From contig NZ_ONZG01000002.1 in assembly GCF_900302455.1 (NCBI RefSeq), positions 469,328 through 533,327 of the forward strand: DNA of 64,000 bases, read 5' to 3'. The stretch comes from Falsiruegeria mediterranea M17. Lineage in GTDB: Bacteria; Pseudomonadota; Alphaproteobacteria; Rhodobacterales; Rhodobacteraceae. Shown one piece after another: positions 16,623 through 25,090 of the stretch. The notes beneath the pieces were generated by a model. The model had not been told where the DNA came from and made no database searches. It saw only the letters and a list, made by a program, of their open reading frames with translations. The translations under genes and the position numbers were made by a program. How positions within the stretch are numbered: the first letter of the stretch is position 1; each line of letters opens with the position of its first letter.

Positions 16623-18113
16623 GTGACCTTCCCTGCACATACCGTCGAGAAGATCGGCGGCACCTCCATGTCGCGCATCCACGAGCTGCGCGATACCTTG
16701 ATCGTTGGCGATCGGAAGGCGGACGCCCTGTTCCACCGTGTTTTCGTGGTTTCTGCCTTTGGCGGGATCACAAACCTGCTTCTGGAGCACAAGAAAACCG
16801 GCGAACCCGGCGTCTATGCTCTGTTTGCCAATGACGACAATGATCACAGCTGGCTGGATGCGCTGACCCGCGTAGCCGAAGCAATGGGCGCGTGTCACAA
16901 CAAGGTGCTGCACAATGCCGCCGACCGCACCCTGGCCGAAGATTTCGTCCGTGACCGGATCGAAGGCGCGCGCAATTGTCTTTATGACTTGCGCCGCCTG
17001 TGCTCTTACGGGCATTTCCGGTTGTCGAGCCAGATGATGATCGTGCGCGAGCTTCTGTCCGGCCTGGGCGAGGCGCATTCCGCCTATGTCACGACGCTCA
17101 TGTTGCAGCGTGCCGGGATCAATGCCCGCTTTGTCGACCTCAGCGGTTGGCGCGATGAAACCGAATGCAATTTGCAGGCTCGTATCGCAGGCGCCTTTCA
17201 AGACATAGACTTGGCCACAGAACTGCCCATCGTGACAGGCTACGCGCAATGTCGTGAAGGCTTGATGCGCGAGTACGACCGTGGCTATTCGGAAGTTACA
17301 TTTTCGAACATCGCCGCCTTCACCGGGGCAAAAGAGGCAATCATTCATAAGGAATTTCATCTGTCCTCTGCCGATCCTGCTCTGTTTGGCGCGGAGCAGG
17401 TCCGCAAGTTGGGGCATACCAACTATGATGTCGCCGACCAGCTCTCGAACATGGGGATGGAGGCCATTCACCCCAACGCCGCCAAAATCCTGCGTCAATC
17501 GAAGGTGGCGTTGCGGGTCACCAATGCGTTTGAGCCCGCTGACCCGGGTACGCTTATCGATGAACAGGCTGCAAGCGCACCGGGCGTGGAAATAATCACT
17601 GGGCTGAATGTTGTCGCCTTGGAGCTGTTCGAACAGGACATGGTGGGCGTGAAAGGCTGCGACGCAGCCGCTCTGGACGCGCTCAGGCGTCACAACGTGC
17701 GTATCGCCTCGAAAACGTCGAACGCCAATTCGATCACCCACTATGTCGAGGCCCCGCTGAAAATCGTGCGTCGCGTGGTGTCTGATCTGGAAGACGCGTA
17801 CCCCTCAGCAAAGATCAGTGCTCGCAATGTGGCGATTGTCTCGGCGATCGGGCGTGACCTCAGTGGGCTGAAAGCCTTTAGTCGAGGTCTGATGTCTTTG
17901 GAAACGGCGGAGATCGACCTGATTGCCGCCCACCAGACACCACGCAATGTGGACATTCAATTCGTTGTCCCGCGTGAAGCGGCTGATGCTGCGGTGATGG
18001 CTTTGCATGCGGCTCTGGTCGAGGCGTCACGCGAAGACCATCTTCAGCAGGTGGCGTCGGCCAACAATTTGCAAACGCGCCACAGGTTGGTTCAATACCA
18101 AAAACAAGTTTGA
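16623..18113 (+). CDS. ask_ect: ectoine-type aspartokinase
   Basis: 496 residues starting at GTG 16623. Aspartate kinase supplies aspartyl phosphate for the ectoine branch; the Ask_Ect form is typically last in ect operons and less inhibited by lysine and threonine. Visible: KIGGTSMS at the N terminus (canonical KFGGTS), FVVSAFGGITNLL, GYSEVTFSNIAAFTGAKEA, and two C-terminal ACT-like segments. Its end is convergent with the catabolic aminotransferase gene, separated by an imperfect hairpin. The start codon has only a weak ribosome site. Confidence 0.9.
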   Translation: MTFPAHTVEKIGGTSMSRIHELRDTLIVGDRKADALFHRVFVVSAFGGITNLLLEHKKTGEPGVYALFANDDNDHSWLDALTRVAEAMGACHNKVLHNAADRTLAEDFVRDRIEGARNCLYDLRRLCSYGHFRLSSQMMIVRELLSGLGEAHSAYVTTLMLQRAGINARFVDLSGWRDETECNLQARIAGAFQDIDLATELPIVTGYAQCREGLMREYDRGYSEVTFSNIAAFTGAKEAIIHKEFHLSSADPALFGAEQVRKLGHTNYDVADQLSNMGMEAIHPNAAKILRQSKVALRVTNAFEPADPGTLIDEQAASAPGVEIITGLNVVALELFEQDMVGVKGCDAAALDALRRHNVRIASKTSNANSITHYVEAPLKIVRRVVSDLEDAYPSAKISARNVAIVSAIGRDLSGLKAFSRGLMSLETAEIDLIAAHQTPRNVDIQFVVPREAADAAVMALHAALVEASREDHLQQVASANNLQTRHRLVQYQKQV

Positions 18114-18152
18114 TGGTTTGTACTCCCGGGCGAACGTTTCCGCACCCAACTG

Positions 18153-18180
18153 AACAGGGCCGACATAAGCCGACCCTGTT
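18153..18180. terminator. hairpin between convergent ask_ect and doeD
   Basis: Arms AACAGGG / CCCTGTT (seven perfect pairs, extended by an imperfect CCGAC / GCCGA part) followed by TTGTG. It sits between the ends of the synthesis and breakdown operons and probably terminates one or both. Confidence 0.55.
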
Positions 18181-18199
18181 TGTGAGAATTGCGTGCGAA

Positions 18200-19573
18200 C
18201 TAGCCCAGTACCGCTTTCACCGCTTCGACCGTCCCTGCCACTACCTGATCGGCCTCTTCGCGGGTCAGGCAGAAGGGTGGCGCAAAGCCCAGGATGTCGC
18301 CTTGCGGCATGGCGCGGGCGATGATTTTGGATTGCTCCAACAGTTTGGCTGAGATTTGAGGGCCGATTTTGTCGGCGGCGTCAAAGAAGGTGCGGCTGTC
18401 CTTGTCCTTCACAAATTCCACGGCACAGAGCATCCCTTCGCCGCGGACATCCCCGACTTTGGCATGATCGGCCAGTGCAGCGGCCATGGTCTCATTGAGG
18501 TAGGTGCCGACCTCGCCTGCGTTCTGCACCAGGTTCAACTCGTCGATCAGTTTCAGGTTGGCCACGCCGGCTGCCGCCCCGATCGGATGCGCCGAATAGG
18601 TCCAGCCATGGCCGATGGGGCCGTTTTCATCGGTGCCCTGTTCCAGCACCTTCCAGACCCTGTCAGACACGATGGACCCGGACAGCGGCGCATAGGCCGA
18701 GGTCAGACCCTTGGCGATGGTGATAATATCGGCCTCAAGCCCATAGTGATCTGAGCCCATCATCGTGCCCAGGCGACCGAAACCGGTGACGACCTCGTCA
18801 ACCACCAGCAGGATATCGTGCTTTTTCAGCACCGCCTGAATGGCTTCCCAATAGCCTGCGGGCGGGGGAACGATGCCGCCCGTGCCCAACACCGGCTCGC
18901 CGATGAAGGCGGCGATGGTATCGGCGCCTTCCCGTTCGATCAGCGCCTCCAGCTCCGCCGCACAATGGGCCACAAATTGCTCTTCGCTCTGGTCCAGATC
19001 GGCGCGGCGATAGTAGTAGGGCGCTTCGGTGTGGATCACCTGCTCCACCGGCAGGTCGAATTTCTTGTGGAACAGCTCGAGCCCCGTCAGCGAACCGGTG
19101 ACCAGGCCAGAGCCGTGATAGCCGCGCCAGCGCGAGATGATCTTCTTCTTCTCGGGACGGCCCAGGATGTTGTTGTAGTACCAGATCAGCTTGACGTTGG
19201 TCTCGTTCGCGTCCGAGCCGCCAAGGCCGAAATAGACCTTGGACATGTTTTTCGGCGCGCGGTCCAGGATCATCTTCGACAGCGTGATCGAGGCCTCTGT
19301 GCCATGACCCACGTAGGAGTGATAATAGGCCAGTTCTTTGGCCTGTTCGCCGATCGCCTCAGCAATCTCCTGACGACCATAACCGACATTCACGCAGTAG
19401 AGGCCCGCGAATGCGTCCAGCAGCTTGTTACCGTCACGATCCTCGATAAAGACACCAGATGCGGTCTTGATCACCCGGCTCGGGCTTTCACCACGGGCGT
19501 GTTGGGCCAAGTGGGTCGAGGGGTGGAAAAAATTCTCGCGATCCCACTGGTCGAGTTGGTCGTTCTTCAGCAT
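18200..19573 (-). CDS. doeD: class III aminotransferase, diaminobutyrate transaminase (catabolic)
   Basis: 457 residues. In the doe pathway this enzyme turns diaminobutyrate into aspartate semialdehyde, the reverse of EctB. PLP-fold marks: LDAFAGLYCVNVGYG, FGLGGSDANETNVKL, VDEVVTGFGRLG and the lysine in IAKGLTSAYAPL. Last gene of the leftward eutB-eutC-doeX-doeC-doeD run, matching the gene order reported for roseobacter ectoine clusters (asnC-ssd-atf). Sequence alone would also fit an omega-amino-acid transaminase; the assignment rests on context. Confidence 0.85.
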   Translation of the reverse strand: MLKNDQLDQWDRENFFHPSTHLAQHARGESPSRVIKTASGVFIEDRDGNKLLDAFAGLYCVNVGYGRQEIAEAIGEQAKELAYYHSYVGHGTEASITLSKMILDRAPKNMSKVYFGLGGSDANETNVKLIWYYNNILGRPEKKKIISRWRGYHGSGLVTGSLTGLELFHKKFDLPVEQVIHTEAPYYYRRADLDQSEEQFVAHCAAELEALIEREGADTIAAFIGEPVLGTGGIVPPPAGYWEAIQAVLKKHDILLVVDEVVTGFGRLGTMMGSDHYGLEADIITIAKGLTSAYAPLSGSIVSDRVWKVLEQGTDENGPIGHGWTYSAHPIGAAAGVANLKLIDELNLVQNAGEVGTYLNETMAAALADHAKVGDVRGEGMLCAVEFVKDKDSRTFFDAADKIGPQISAKLLEQSKIIARAMPQGDILGFAPPFCLTREEADQVVAGTVEAVKAVLG

Positions 19574-19601
19574 TTGAGTTCCTTTCTAGTCCCGCGTGGG
19601 A

Positions 19602-21077
19602 TCACGCCCAGTCACGGCAGACGTATTTGATTTCGGTGAATTCTTCCATGCCCAGACGCGCCCCTTCGCGGCCCAGACCAGATTGTTTGGTGCCCCCAAA
19701 GGGGATCGGCGCGCCGGTGACCTTCGTGCGGTTCACCGCGACCATGCCGTATTGCAGCGCGCGGCTGAGCCGATAGATGCGATGCGGGTCGTGGCTGTGC
19801 AGATAGGCGACCAGACCGTATTCGCTGTCATTGGCGCGGGCGACGACCTCGTCCTCGGTGTCAAATGGGGCGATCGGGGCAACCGGACCAAAGGTCTCTT
19901 CCGACATGATGCAGGCATCTGCGGGCACATCGACCAGCACGGTGGGTTCGTAAAACAGCGGCCCCAGCGGGTGGCGTTTGCCGCCGCAGGCCAGCTTCGC
20001 GCCTTTTTCCAGCGCGTCGGCCACATGTTCTTCCTGTTTCTGTACCGCACTCGCATTCATCAGCGGACCGATATCCGGGTCGTCCATGCCGATGCCTACC
20101 GTCAAGGATTTGGTGGCGTCGATGAACTTGGCGCAGAATTCGTCGTAAATCGGACGTTCCACGAAGATGCGATTGGCCCCCAAACAGTCCTGTCCGGAGG
20201 TGGCGAATTTCGCTTTGATGGTCTCGGCCACGGCCACGTCCAGATCCGCGCCCTTGAAGACGATGACCGGCGCATGGCCGCCAAGTTCCATCACCAGCCG
20301 CTTCACTGTATCCGCAGATTGCCGATAGAGCAGCTTGCCCACATTGGTCGAGCCGGTGAAGGACAACGCACGTACTCGCGGATCGCGAGTCCAAGGTTCC
20401 ACTACGGTCGGGGCGACGCCGGTGACAACATTGAAGACGCCCGCCGGGATGCCGGCGCGTTCGGCCAGTTCGGCCAGAGCCAGCGCACTATAGGGCGTTT
20501 CACCCGACGGGTGCGCAACCACTGTGCAGCCCGCCGCCAGAGCCGCCGCCGCCTTGCGGGTCAGCATGGCCGAGGGGAAGTTCCACGGTGTGATCAGCGC
20601 GGCCACCCCCACAGGTTCGCGCCACAGCTCAACCTCCGCGTCCGGCAAATGGCTGGTCACACCTTCAATATTGGGACGCTTGGCCTCTTCTGAATAGAAC
20701 TCTACAAAGGCCGCGCCATAGTCGATTTCGCCACGCGCCTCGGAAATCGGCTTGCCTTGCTCCAGCACCATGATGCGCGCAAGGTCTTCCCTGTGCTCCA
20801 GTTGCAGTTCGAACCAGCGGCGCAGGATGGCGGCGCGTTCCTGCGGCAGCAGCCCAGCCCAAGCGGGAAATGCAGCCTGCGCGGCATCAACCGCGGCAGA
20901 TGATTCCTCTGCCGACATAGCCGTTACATCACCCAGATGGTCACCGTTGGCGGGATCAGTCACAGCAAAGCTGTCGCCGGACGCTGCAGCCACCCATCTT
21001 CCATTTACATAAGAAAAAGAACGCACAAGCGCCTTGTCCTCGATATCCGTACGCGCGGAGAGCGCCGTTTCCGACAT
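19602..21077 (-). CDS. doeC: aldehyde dehydrogenase (SSADH-like), aspartate-semialdehyde oxidation
   Basis: 491 residues from the ATG at 21077, with AGGAGG upstream (the frame stays open further but lacks a site). NAD(P)-aldehyde dehydrogenase: ALITPWNFPSAM, MELGGHAPVIVF with the general-base Glu, and the nucleophile in SGQDCLGANR (most SSADHs have GQTC). The C-terminal FGGTKQSGLGREG is typical. In the pathway it oxidises aspartate semialdehyde to aspartate. Upstream of doeD by 28 bases. Confidence 0.87.
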   Translation of the reverse strand: MSETALSARTDIEDKALVRSFSYVNGRWVAAASGDSFAVTDPANGDHLGDVTAMSAEESSAAVDAAQAAFPAWAGLLPQERAAILRRWFELQLEHREDLARIMVLEQGKPISEARGEIDYGAAFVEFYSEEAKRPNIEGVTSHLPDAEVELWREPVGVAALITPWNFPSAMLTRKAAAALAAGCTVVAHPSGETPYSALALAELAERAGIPAGVFNVVTGVAPTVVEPWTRDPRVRALSFTGSTNVGKLLYRQSADTVKRLVMELGGHAPVIVFKGADLDVAVAETIKAKFATSGQDCLGANRIFVERPIYDEFCAKFIDATKSLTVGIGMDDPDIGPLMNASAVQKQEEHVADALEKGAKLACGGKRHPLGPLFYEPTVLVDVPADACIMSEETFGPVAPIAPFDTEDEVVARANDSEYGLVAYLHSHDPHRIYRLSRALQYGMVAVNRTKVTGAPIPFGGTKQSGLGREGARLGMEEFTEIKYVCRDWA

Positions 21078-21159
21078 CGTGTTTCCTCCTCTTGTTGCAG
21101 AGGAAACTAGGCGTTGTTGGCAGAAGATGTGACTTAAGTTCAAAGCGACGGTAGATGAT

Positions 21160-21648
21160 TCAACTGCCACTCTGTTCTCCCAGAAGTACATCGAATGGCA
21201 GTCCCGCCTGCCCCTTTACCGGCTTGGTCACAATGTAGGTGAAATAGCGGGACAGGCCGATGCGGGCGTCCAACATCTCGTCGATCAGCCGCTGATAGGC
21301 GTCGATGTCGCGGGTCACGATCTGCAACAGATAGTCGAACCCGCCGCCGAGCGCCCAGCAGGCCACGACCTCGTCATAGCGGCTCATCGCCGCCTCGAAG
21401 GCGCGGAAACTGGCGGCTGTGTGATCAGCGATTTCGGCTGCGACAAAGACCGTCACATGTGGCGCGAGTTTCTTTAGGTTGATGCGGGCGCCGTAGCCGT
21501 CGATCAGACCCGCTTTTTCCAGTTTTTTCAGGCGCTCCCAGCATGGTGTGGGGGACAGCCCGATCCTTTCGGCCAGCGCCGCCTTGGTGATCCGCCCCTC
21601 TTGCGTGAGAACAGACAGGATCTGGATATCGCGCTTGTCCAAAATCAT
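21160..21648 (-). CDS. doeX: AsnC/Lrp-family regulator of ectoine use
   Basis: 162 residues from the ATG at 21648, five bases after the eutC stop; the longer frame to 21699 would overlap eutC. N-terminal HTH (LDKRDIQILSVLTQEGRIT, SPTPCWERLKKLEKAGLI) and a C-terminal RAM domain (VVACWALGGGFDYLLQIVT). DoeX of Halomonas and AsnC of roseobacters sit at this place and respond to pathway intermediates. Likely to regulate this cluster. Confidence 0.85.
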   Translation of the reverse strand: MILDKRDIQILSVLTQEGRITKAALAERIGLSPTPCWERLKKLEKAGLIDGYGARINLKKLAPHVTVFVAAEIADHTAASFRAFEAAMSRYDEVVACWALGGGFDYLLQIVTRDIDAYQRLIDEMLDARIGLSRYFTYIVTKPVKGQAGLPFDVLLGEQSGS

Positions 21649-21652
21649 CCCG

Positions 21653-22639
21653 TCAGGCCTGAATGACAGTTCCGGCGCTGCCAAAATGTTTGCGGACATG
21701 AGTGGCGATGGCAGTGTCCTGGGCGCCAGTACCGGTCAGGTCGCAGATGGTGATCGCGTCAGGTGATATGCGACCGGGTCTTGCCCCGGTGATCACTTCA
21801 CCCAGTTCGGCTGGTGTGCCTTTATTCCAGAGCCCGGCAGCCATGGCCGCTTCCAGTTCCCCGGACACCTCGCACTGTTTGACGCTGTCGCAGATATACG
21901 CATCTGCCGCGACCAGGGCGGAGGGATCGATTTCGTTCTTGCCCGCCTGGTCCGAACCCATGGCCGTGATGTGCAGCCCGGGATGCAACCACTCAGACTT
22001 GAGCACAGGTTCGCGCGCGGGTGTTGTTGTGACGACCAGCTGAGATTGCGCGACCAGTTCGGCGGCATCCGTCATGACCTCAGCCTCGATTCCCAAGGCC
22101 TTGGCCAGATCGGCGGCGCAGGCGGCGGCTTTCTCTGGGTCGCGGCCATGTACCAATACCTGTTTGAACGGGCGCACCAGATGGGCGGCGATCATTTGCA
22201 GGCGGGCCTGCACGCCGGTGCCGATCACACCGGCGGTCTCTACAGTCTTTGGCGCCAGATGACGTGCGGCCACGGCACCGGCCGCGGCTGTGCGCACGTC
22301 GGTCAGGTAGCCGTTGTCCAGAAACAGGCTTTCCACCAATCCGGTCTTGGCTGAGAACAGGATCATCAATCCATTCAAGCTTGGAAGGCCCAGTTTCGGA
22401 TTGTCAAAGAAGCCGGGGCTGACCTTGATCGCGAATCCGTCAAAGCCCGGAATATAGGCGGTTTTCACGTCGACCTCGCCATTGGCCTCGTGCAGGTCCA
22501 TCGACAAGATTGGGGGCATCACCACTTTGCCAGAGGCCAGGGCGACGAAGGCTTGCTCCACCACGTCGACGACGGTCAGGTCAAGCTTCACGGCCTCTTT
22601 CAGTTCGGCTTCGGTGACGATTTGAATGTCATGCGTCAT
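21653..22639 (-). CDS. eutC: ectoine utilisation protein EutC (ornithine-cyclodeaminase fold)
   Basis: 328 residues of the ornithine cyclodeaminase/mu-crystallin family: YLTDVRTAAAGAVAARHLAP, the Rossmann motif GVIGTGVQARLQM, GLHITAMGSDQAGKNEID and ICDLTGTGAQDTAIA near the end. With EutB it is proposed to convert hydroxyectoine to ectoine. It overlaps eutB by 11 bases. A true ornithine cyclodeaminase is less likely in this setting. Confidence 0.87.
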   Translation of the reverse strand: MTHDIQIVTEAELKEAVKLDLTVVDVVEQAFVALASGKVVMPPILSMDLHEANGEVDVKTAYIPGFDGFAIKVSPGFFDNPKLGLPSLNGLMILFSAKTGLVESLFLDNGYLTDVRTAAAGAVAARHLAPKTVETAGVIGTGVQARLQMIAAHLVRPFKQVLVHGRDPEKAAACAADLAKALGIEAEVMTDAAELVAQSQLVVTTTPAREPVLKSEWLHPGLHITAMGSDQAGKNEIDPSALVAADAYICDSVKQCEVSGELEAAMAAGLWNKGTPAELGEVITGARPGRISPDAITICDLTGTGAQDTAIATHVRKHFGSAGTVIQA

Positions 22640-23645
22640 AGGTTTTGCCTTTCACTTCAAGATCTCCGATCATCACGTCCTGTCCGGTCATGAGTTTTGC
22701 AAATGTTGGCATGTCCAGATTGCGCCCTGTAATCACCGTGCCAACGGGGCCGTTCGGTTGTGGCAGTTTACCCGCCAGCATCGCCGCCTGCCCCACGACC
22801 GAGGCACCCTCGGCCACGATGCGATCCTCGTAAAACACCACCTGCATGGCGTGGAGAATCTCCTCTTCTGTCACCAGGATGGTGTCGTCCAGCAGATCGC
22901 GGCAGATCGGATAACTCAGGCGGTTCTCCAACCCGATGCCGCCGCCCAGAGAATCCGCCAACGAGGCGTATTCCGGAACTTCGACCGGCTTGCCCGCGTG
23001 GATCGATTCATACATCGCCGCACCGCGATCCATGGTGATGCCGATCACCTTGATGCCTGGATTGATTGCTTTGGCCGCAGTGGCGATACCGGCCGCCAGG
23101 CCTCCGCCCGAAAGCGGCACCAGGAGCATATCCAAATCAGGTCGTGTCTCCAGCATCTCGAACCCTATGGTGCCCTGACCTGCAATCACATGCGGATCGT
23201 CGAATGGAGAGATTTCTACCAATCCTTCAACCTCACACAGCCGCTGACTTTCGTACATTGCTTCGTCCTGGGTGGTGCCAATGATACGCACATCCGCACC
23301 AAGGGCTCTGATCCCATCCACCTTGGCCTGTGGAACCAGTTCGGACATGCAGATCACCGCCTTCATCCCGCGCCGGTTGGCAGCAAAAGTCACGCCACGC
23401 CCATGATTGCCTGTCGAGCAACAGGTCACACCCTGCACATCATCCGGCAATGCCATCACCGCCGACATCGCACCGCGTAGCTTGAACGCTCCGACGGGCT
23501 GCATGTTCTCCATCTTCATCACGAAGTCATGGCCCGCCACCTTCGACATGAACGGGGACGGGATTAGGGGCGTGTTGTCCGCCACGCCGCGAATGCGATT
23601 TCGCGCATCGAGGATATGATGAAGTTCAAGGGTCATTGCAGCCAT
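22629..23645 (-). CDS. eutB: hydroxyectoine utilisation dehydratase EutB (PLP, threonine-dehydratase fold)
   Basis: 338 residues; the start could be ATG 23645 or 23636, and neither has an ideal ribosome site. Fold type II PLP enzyme: PLP lysine in QPVGAFKLRGAM, CCSTGNHGRGVTFAA, and the phosphate-binding loop LSGGGLAAGIA. Known EutB acts in hydroxyectoine breakdown. First gene of the leftward operon, divergent from doeA. The partner gene eutA, usually directly upstream of eutB, is absent. Confidence 0.87.
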   Translation of the reverse strand: MAAMTLELHHILDARNRIRGVADNTPLIPSPFMSKVAGHDFVMKMENMQPVGAFKLRGAMSAVMALPDDVQGVTCCSTGNHGRGVTFAANRRGMKAVICMSELVPQAKVDGIRALGADVRIIGTTQDEAMYESQRLCEVEGLVEISPFDDPHVIAGQGTIGFEMLETRPDLDMLLVPLSGGGLAAGIATAAKAINPGIKVIGITMDRGAAMYESIHAGKPVEVPEYASLADSLGGGIGLENRLSYPICRDLLDDTILVTEEEILHAMQVVFYEDRIVAEGASVVGQAAMLAGKLPQPNGPVGTVITGRNLDMPTFAKLMTGQDVMIGDLEVKGKTYDA

Positions 23646-23723
23646 CAAAGGTTGTCGTCTTCCACGTTTGTCGAGCTAACAAGCAACAGCCGGAGCCAAT
23701 GCAAGTCATATGGACCACCGCTA

Positions 23724-23735
23724 GTTGTGTACAAC
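23724..23735. promoter_or_regulatory. palindromic operator candidate 1, eutB-doeA promoter region
   Basis: GTTGTGTACAAC: five-base arms around GT. It fits the TTGTnTACAA type of site bound by FCD-class GntR regulators, one of which is encoded at 26317. It lies about 80 bases upstream of eutB. Confidence 0.5.
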
Positions 23736-23865
23736 ATTATAGAAAGCTCATCTGGATCAATGTGAAAATGCGACCATCAAGCGCCGTTTTTTTACAACTT
23801 TCCCACCTTTTCTTGCGGTTAGCTTGGGCAAGAGAGTGCCGCCCCCATCGGCAGATCAACCCAAA

Positions 23866-23876
23866 TTGTACACAAC
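23866..23876. promoter_or_regulatory. palindromic operator candidate 2, eutB-doeA promoter region
   Basis: TTGTACACAAC is the reverse-complement form of the site at 23724, placed 28 bases before doeA. The pair brackets the divergent promoter region, suggesting one regulator controls both operons. Confidence 0.5.
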
Positions 23877-23903
23877 CTTCCACATCTCAACTATGAGGTC
23901 GCA

Positions 23904-25088
23904 ATGCCCATCGAACATGCTCCGTTCAGTCAGGTCGAATATGATCGCCGAATTGCCAAGACCCGTCAGGCAATGGATAAAGCAGGGCTGGACCTGCTGT
24001 TTGTCACCGACCCGTCGAATCAGGCGTGGCTGACCGGCTATGATGGTTGGTCCTTCTATGTTCATCAGGGCGTCCTTCTAGGCCTTGAGGGCGAACCCAT
24101 CTGGTGGGGCCGCTATATGGATGCTCTTGGCGGACGGCGGACGTGTTGGATGTCAGAGGGCAATATCCACGGATACGCGGACAACTATGTGCAATCCACC
24201 GTGCGCCACCCGATGCAGGATCTGGCCGGACATATCCGCAGGCTGGGCTTGGACACTGCCCGCATCGGTGTTGAGATGGAGAACTATTACTACTCGGCCA
24301 AGGCCCATGCCGTGCTGGTCGAAGAGCTGCCAAACGCCGCCATCCAAGACGCGACCGCCTTGGTGAACTGGCAGCGGCTGGTGAAATCCGACGAGGAAAT
24401 CATCTTTATCCGCAAGGCCGCGCGCATTTCCGAAAAGGTCATCCAGACCGCTATCGACCGCGCCGCGCCGGGTGTGCGCAAGAATGATCTGGTGGCCGAC
24501 ATCTTCCATGCCGGGATCACGGGCGTCGATGATGATTGGGGAGACTACCCGGCGATCGTTCCGCTGACGCCCTCGGGGCTGGACGCAACGGCCGCCCACC
24601 TGACATGGAACGGCGCCCCCATGCGTGAAGGCGAAGCCACATTCTTTGAGCTGTCGGGCTGTTACCGGCGCTATCACGCGCCGCTGTGCCGGACGGTCTA
24701 TCTTGGTACGCCACCGCCCGAAATGCGGGCTGCGGAACAGGCCCAAATCGAAGGGATCGCCGCTGGGTTGGACGCCGCCCGCGCAGGCAACCGGACCTGC
24801 GACATCGCCAACGCCTTCCTTGATGTGCTGGCAAAACATGGCCTCTCGCGCGAAGGCCGCATGGGGTACCCGATCGGGCTCAGCTATCCGCCGGACTGGG
24901 GCGAGCGCACCGCCTCAATCCGGACCGAGGACGAAACTGCTCTGGAACCGGGCATGGTGTTTCACTTCATGCCCGCGCTTTGGATGGAGAGCTGGGGGCT
25001 GGAAACAACCGAAACCATCCTGATCACTGAAAACGGACCGGCCGAGGCATTGTGCAATATGGACCGGAAACTCTTTGTGAAGGACTGA
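23904..25088 (+). CDS. doeA: ectoine hydrolase (M24 family)
   Basis: 394 residues. It opens the ectoine ring to N-acetyl-diaminobutyrate, the first breakdown step (called EutD in roseobacters). Creatinase-type N domain (GLDLLFVTDPSNQAWLTGYD) and C-terminal pita-bread domain (LVKSDEEIIFIRKAARISEK, FFELSGCYRRYHAPLCRTVY, EPGMVFHFMPALW). The M24 metal ligands are altered, as in creatinase and DoeA. First gene of the rightward pair, two bases before the deacetylase gene. Confidence 0.9.
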   Translation: MPIEHAPFSQVEYDRRIAKTRQAMDKAGLDLLFVTDPSNQAWLTGYDGWSFYVHQGVLLGLEGEPIWWGRYMDALGGRRTCWMSEGNIHGYADNYVQSTVRHPMQDLAGHIRRLGLDTARIGVEMENYYYSAKAHAVLVEELPNAAIQDATALVNWQRLVKSDEEIIFIRKAARISEKVIQTAIDRAAPGVRKNDLVADIFHAGITGVDDDWGDYPAIVPLTPSGLDATAAHLTWNGAPMREGEATFFELSGCYRRYHAPLCRTVYLGTPPPEMRAAEQAQIEGIAAGLDAARAGNRTCDIANAFLDVLAKHGLSREGRMGYPIGLSYPPDWGERTASIRTEDETALEPGMVFHFMPALWMESWGLETTETILITENGPAEALCNMDRKLFVKD

Positions 25089-25090
25089 TC

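Noticed and set aside
19596..20693. 365-codon plus-strand frame opposite doeC
   Set aside because: Mirror of the aldehyde dehydrogenase gene, which carries all catalytic motifs; the plus-strand product has no recognisable domain.
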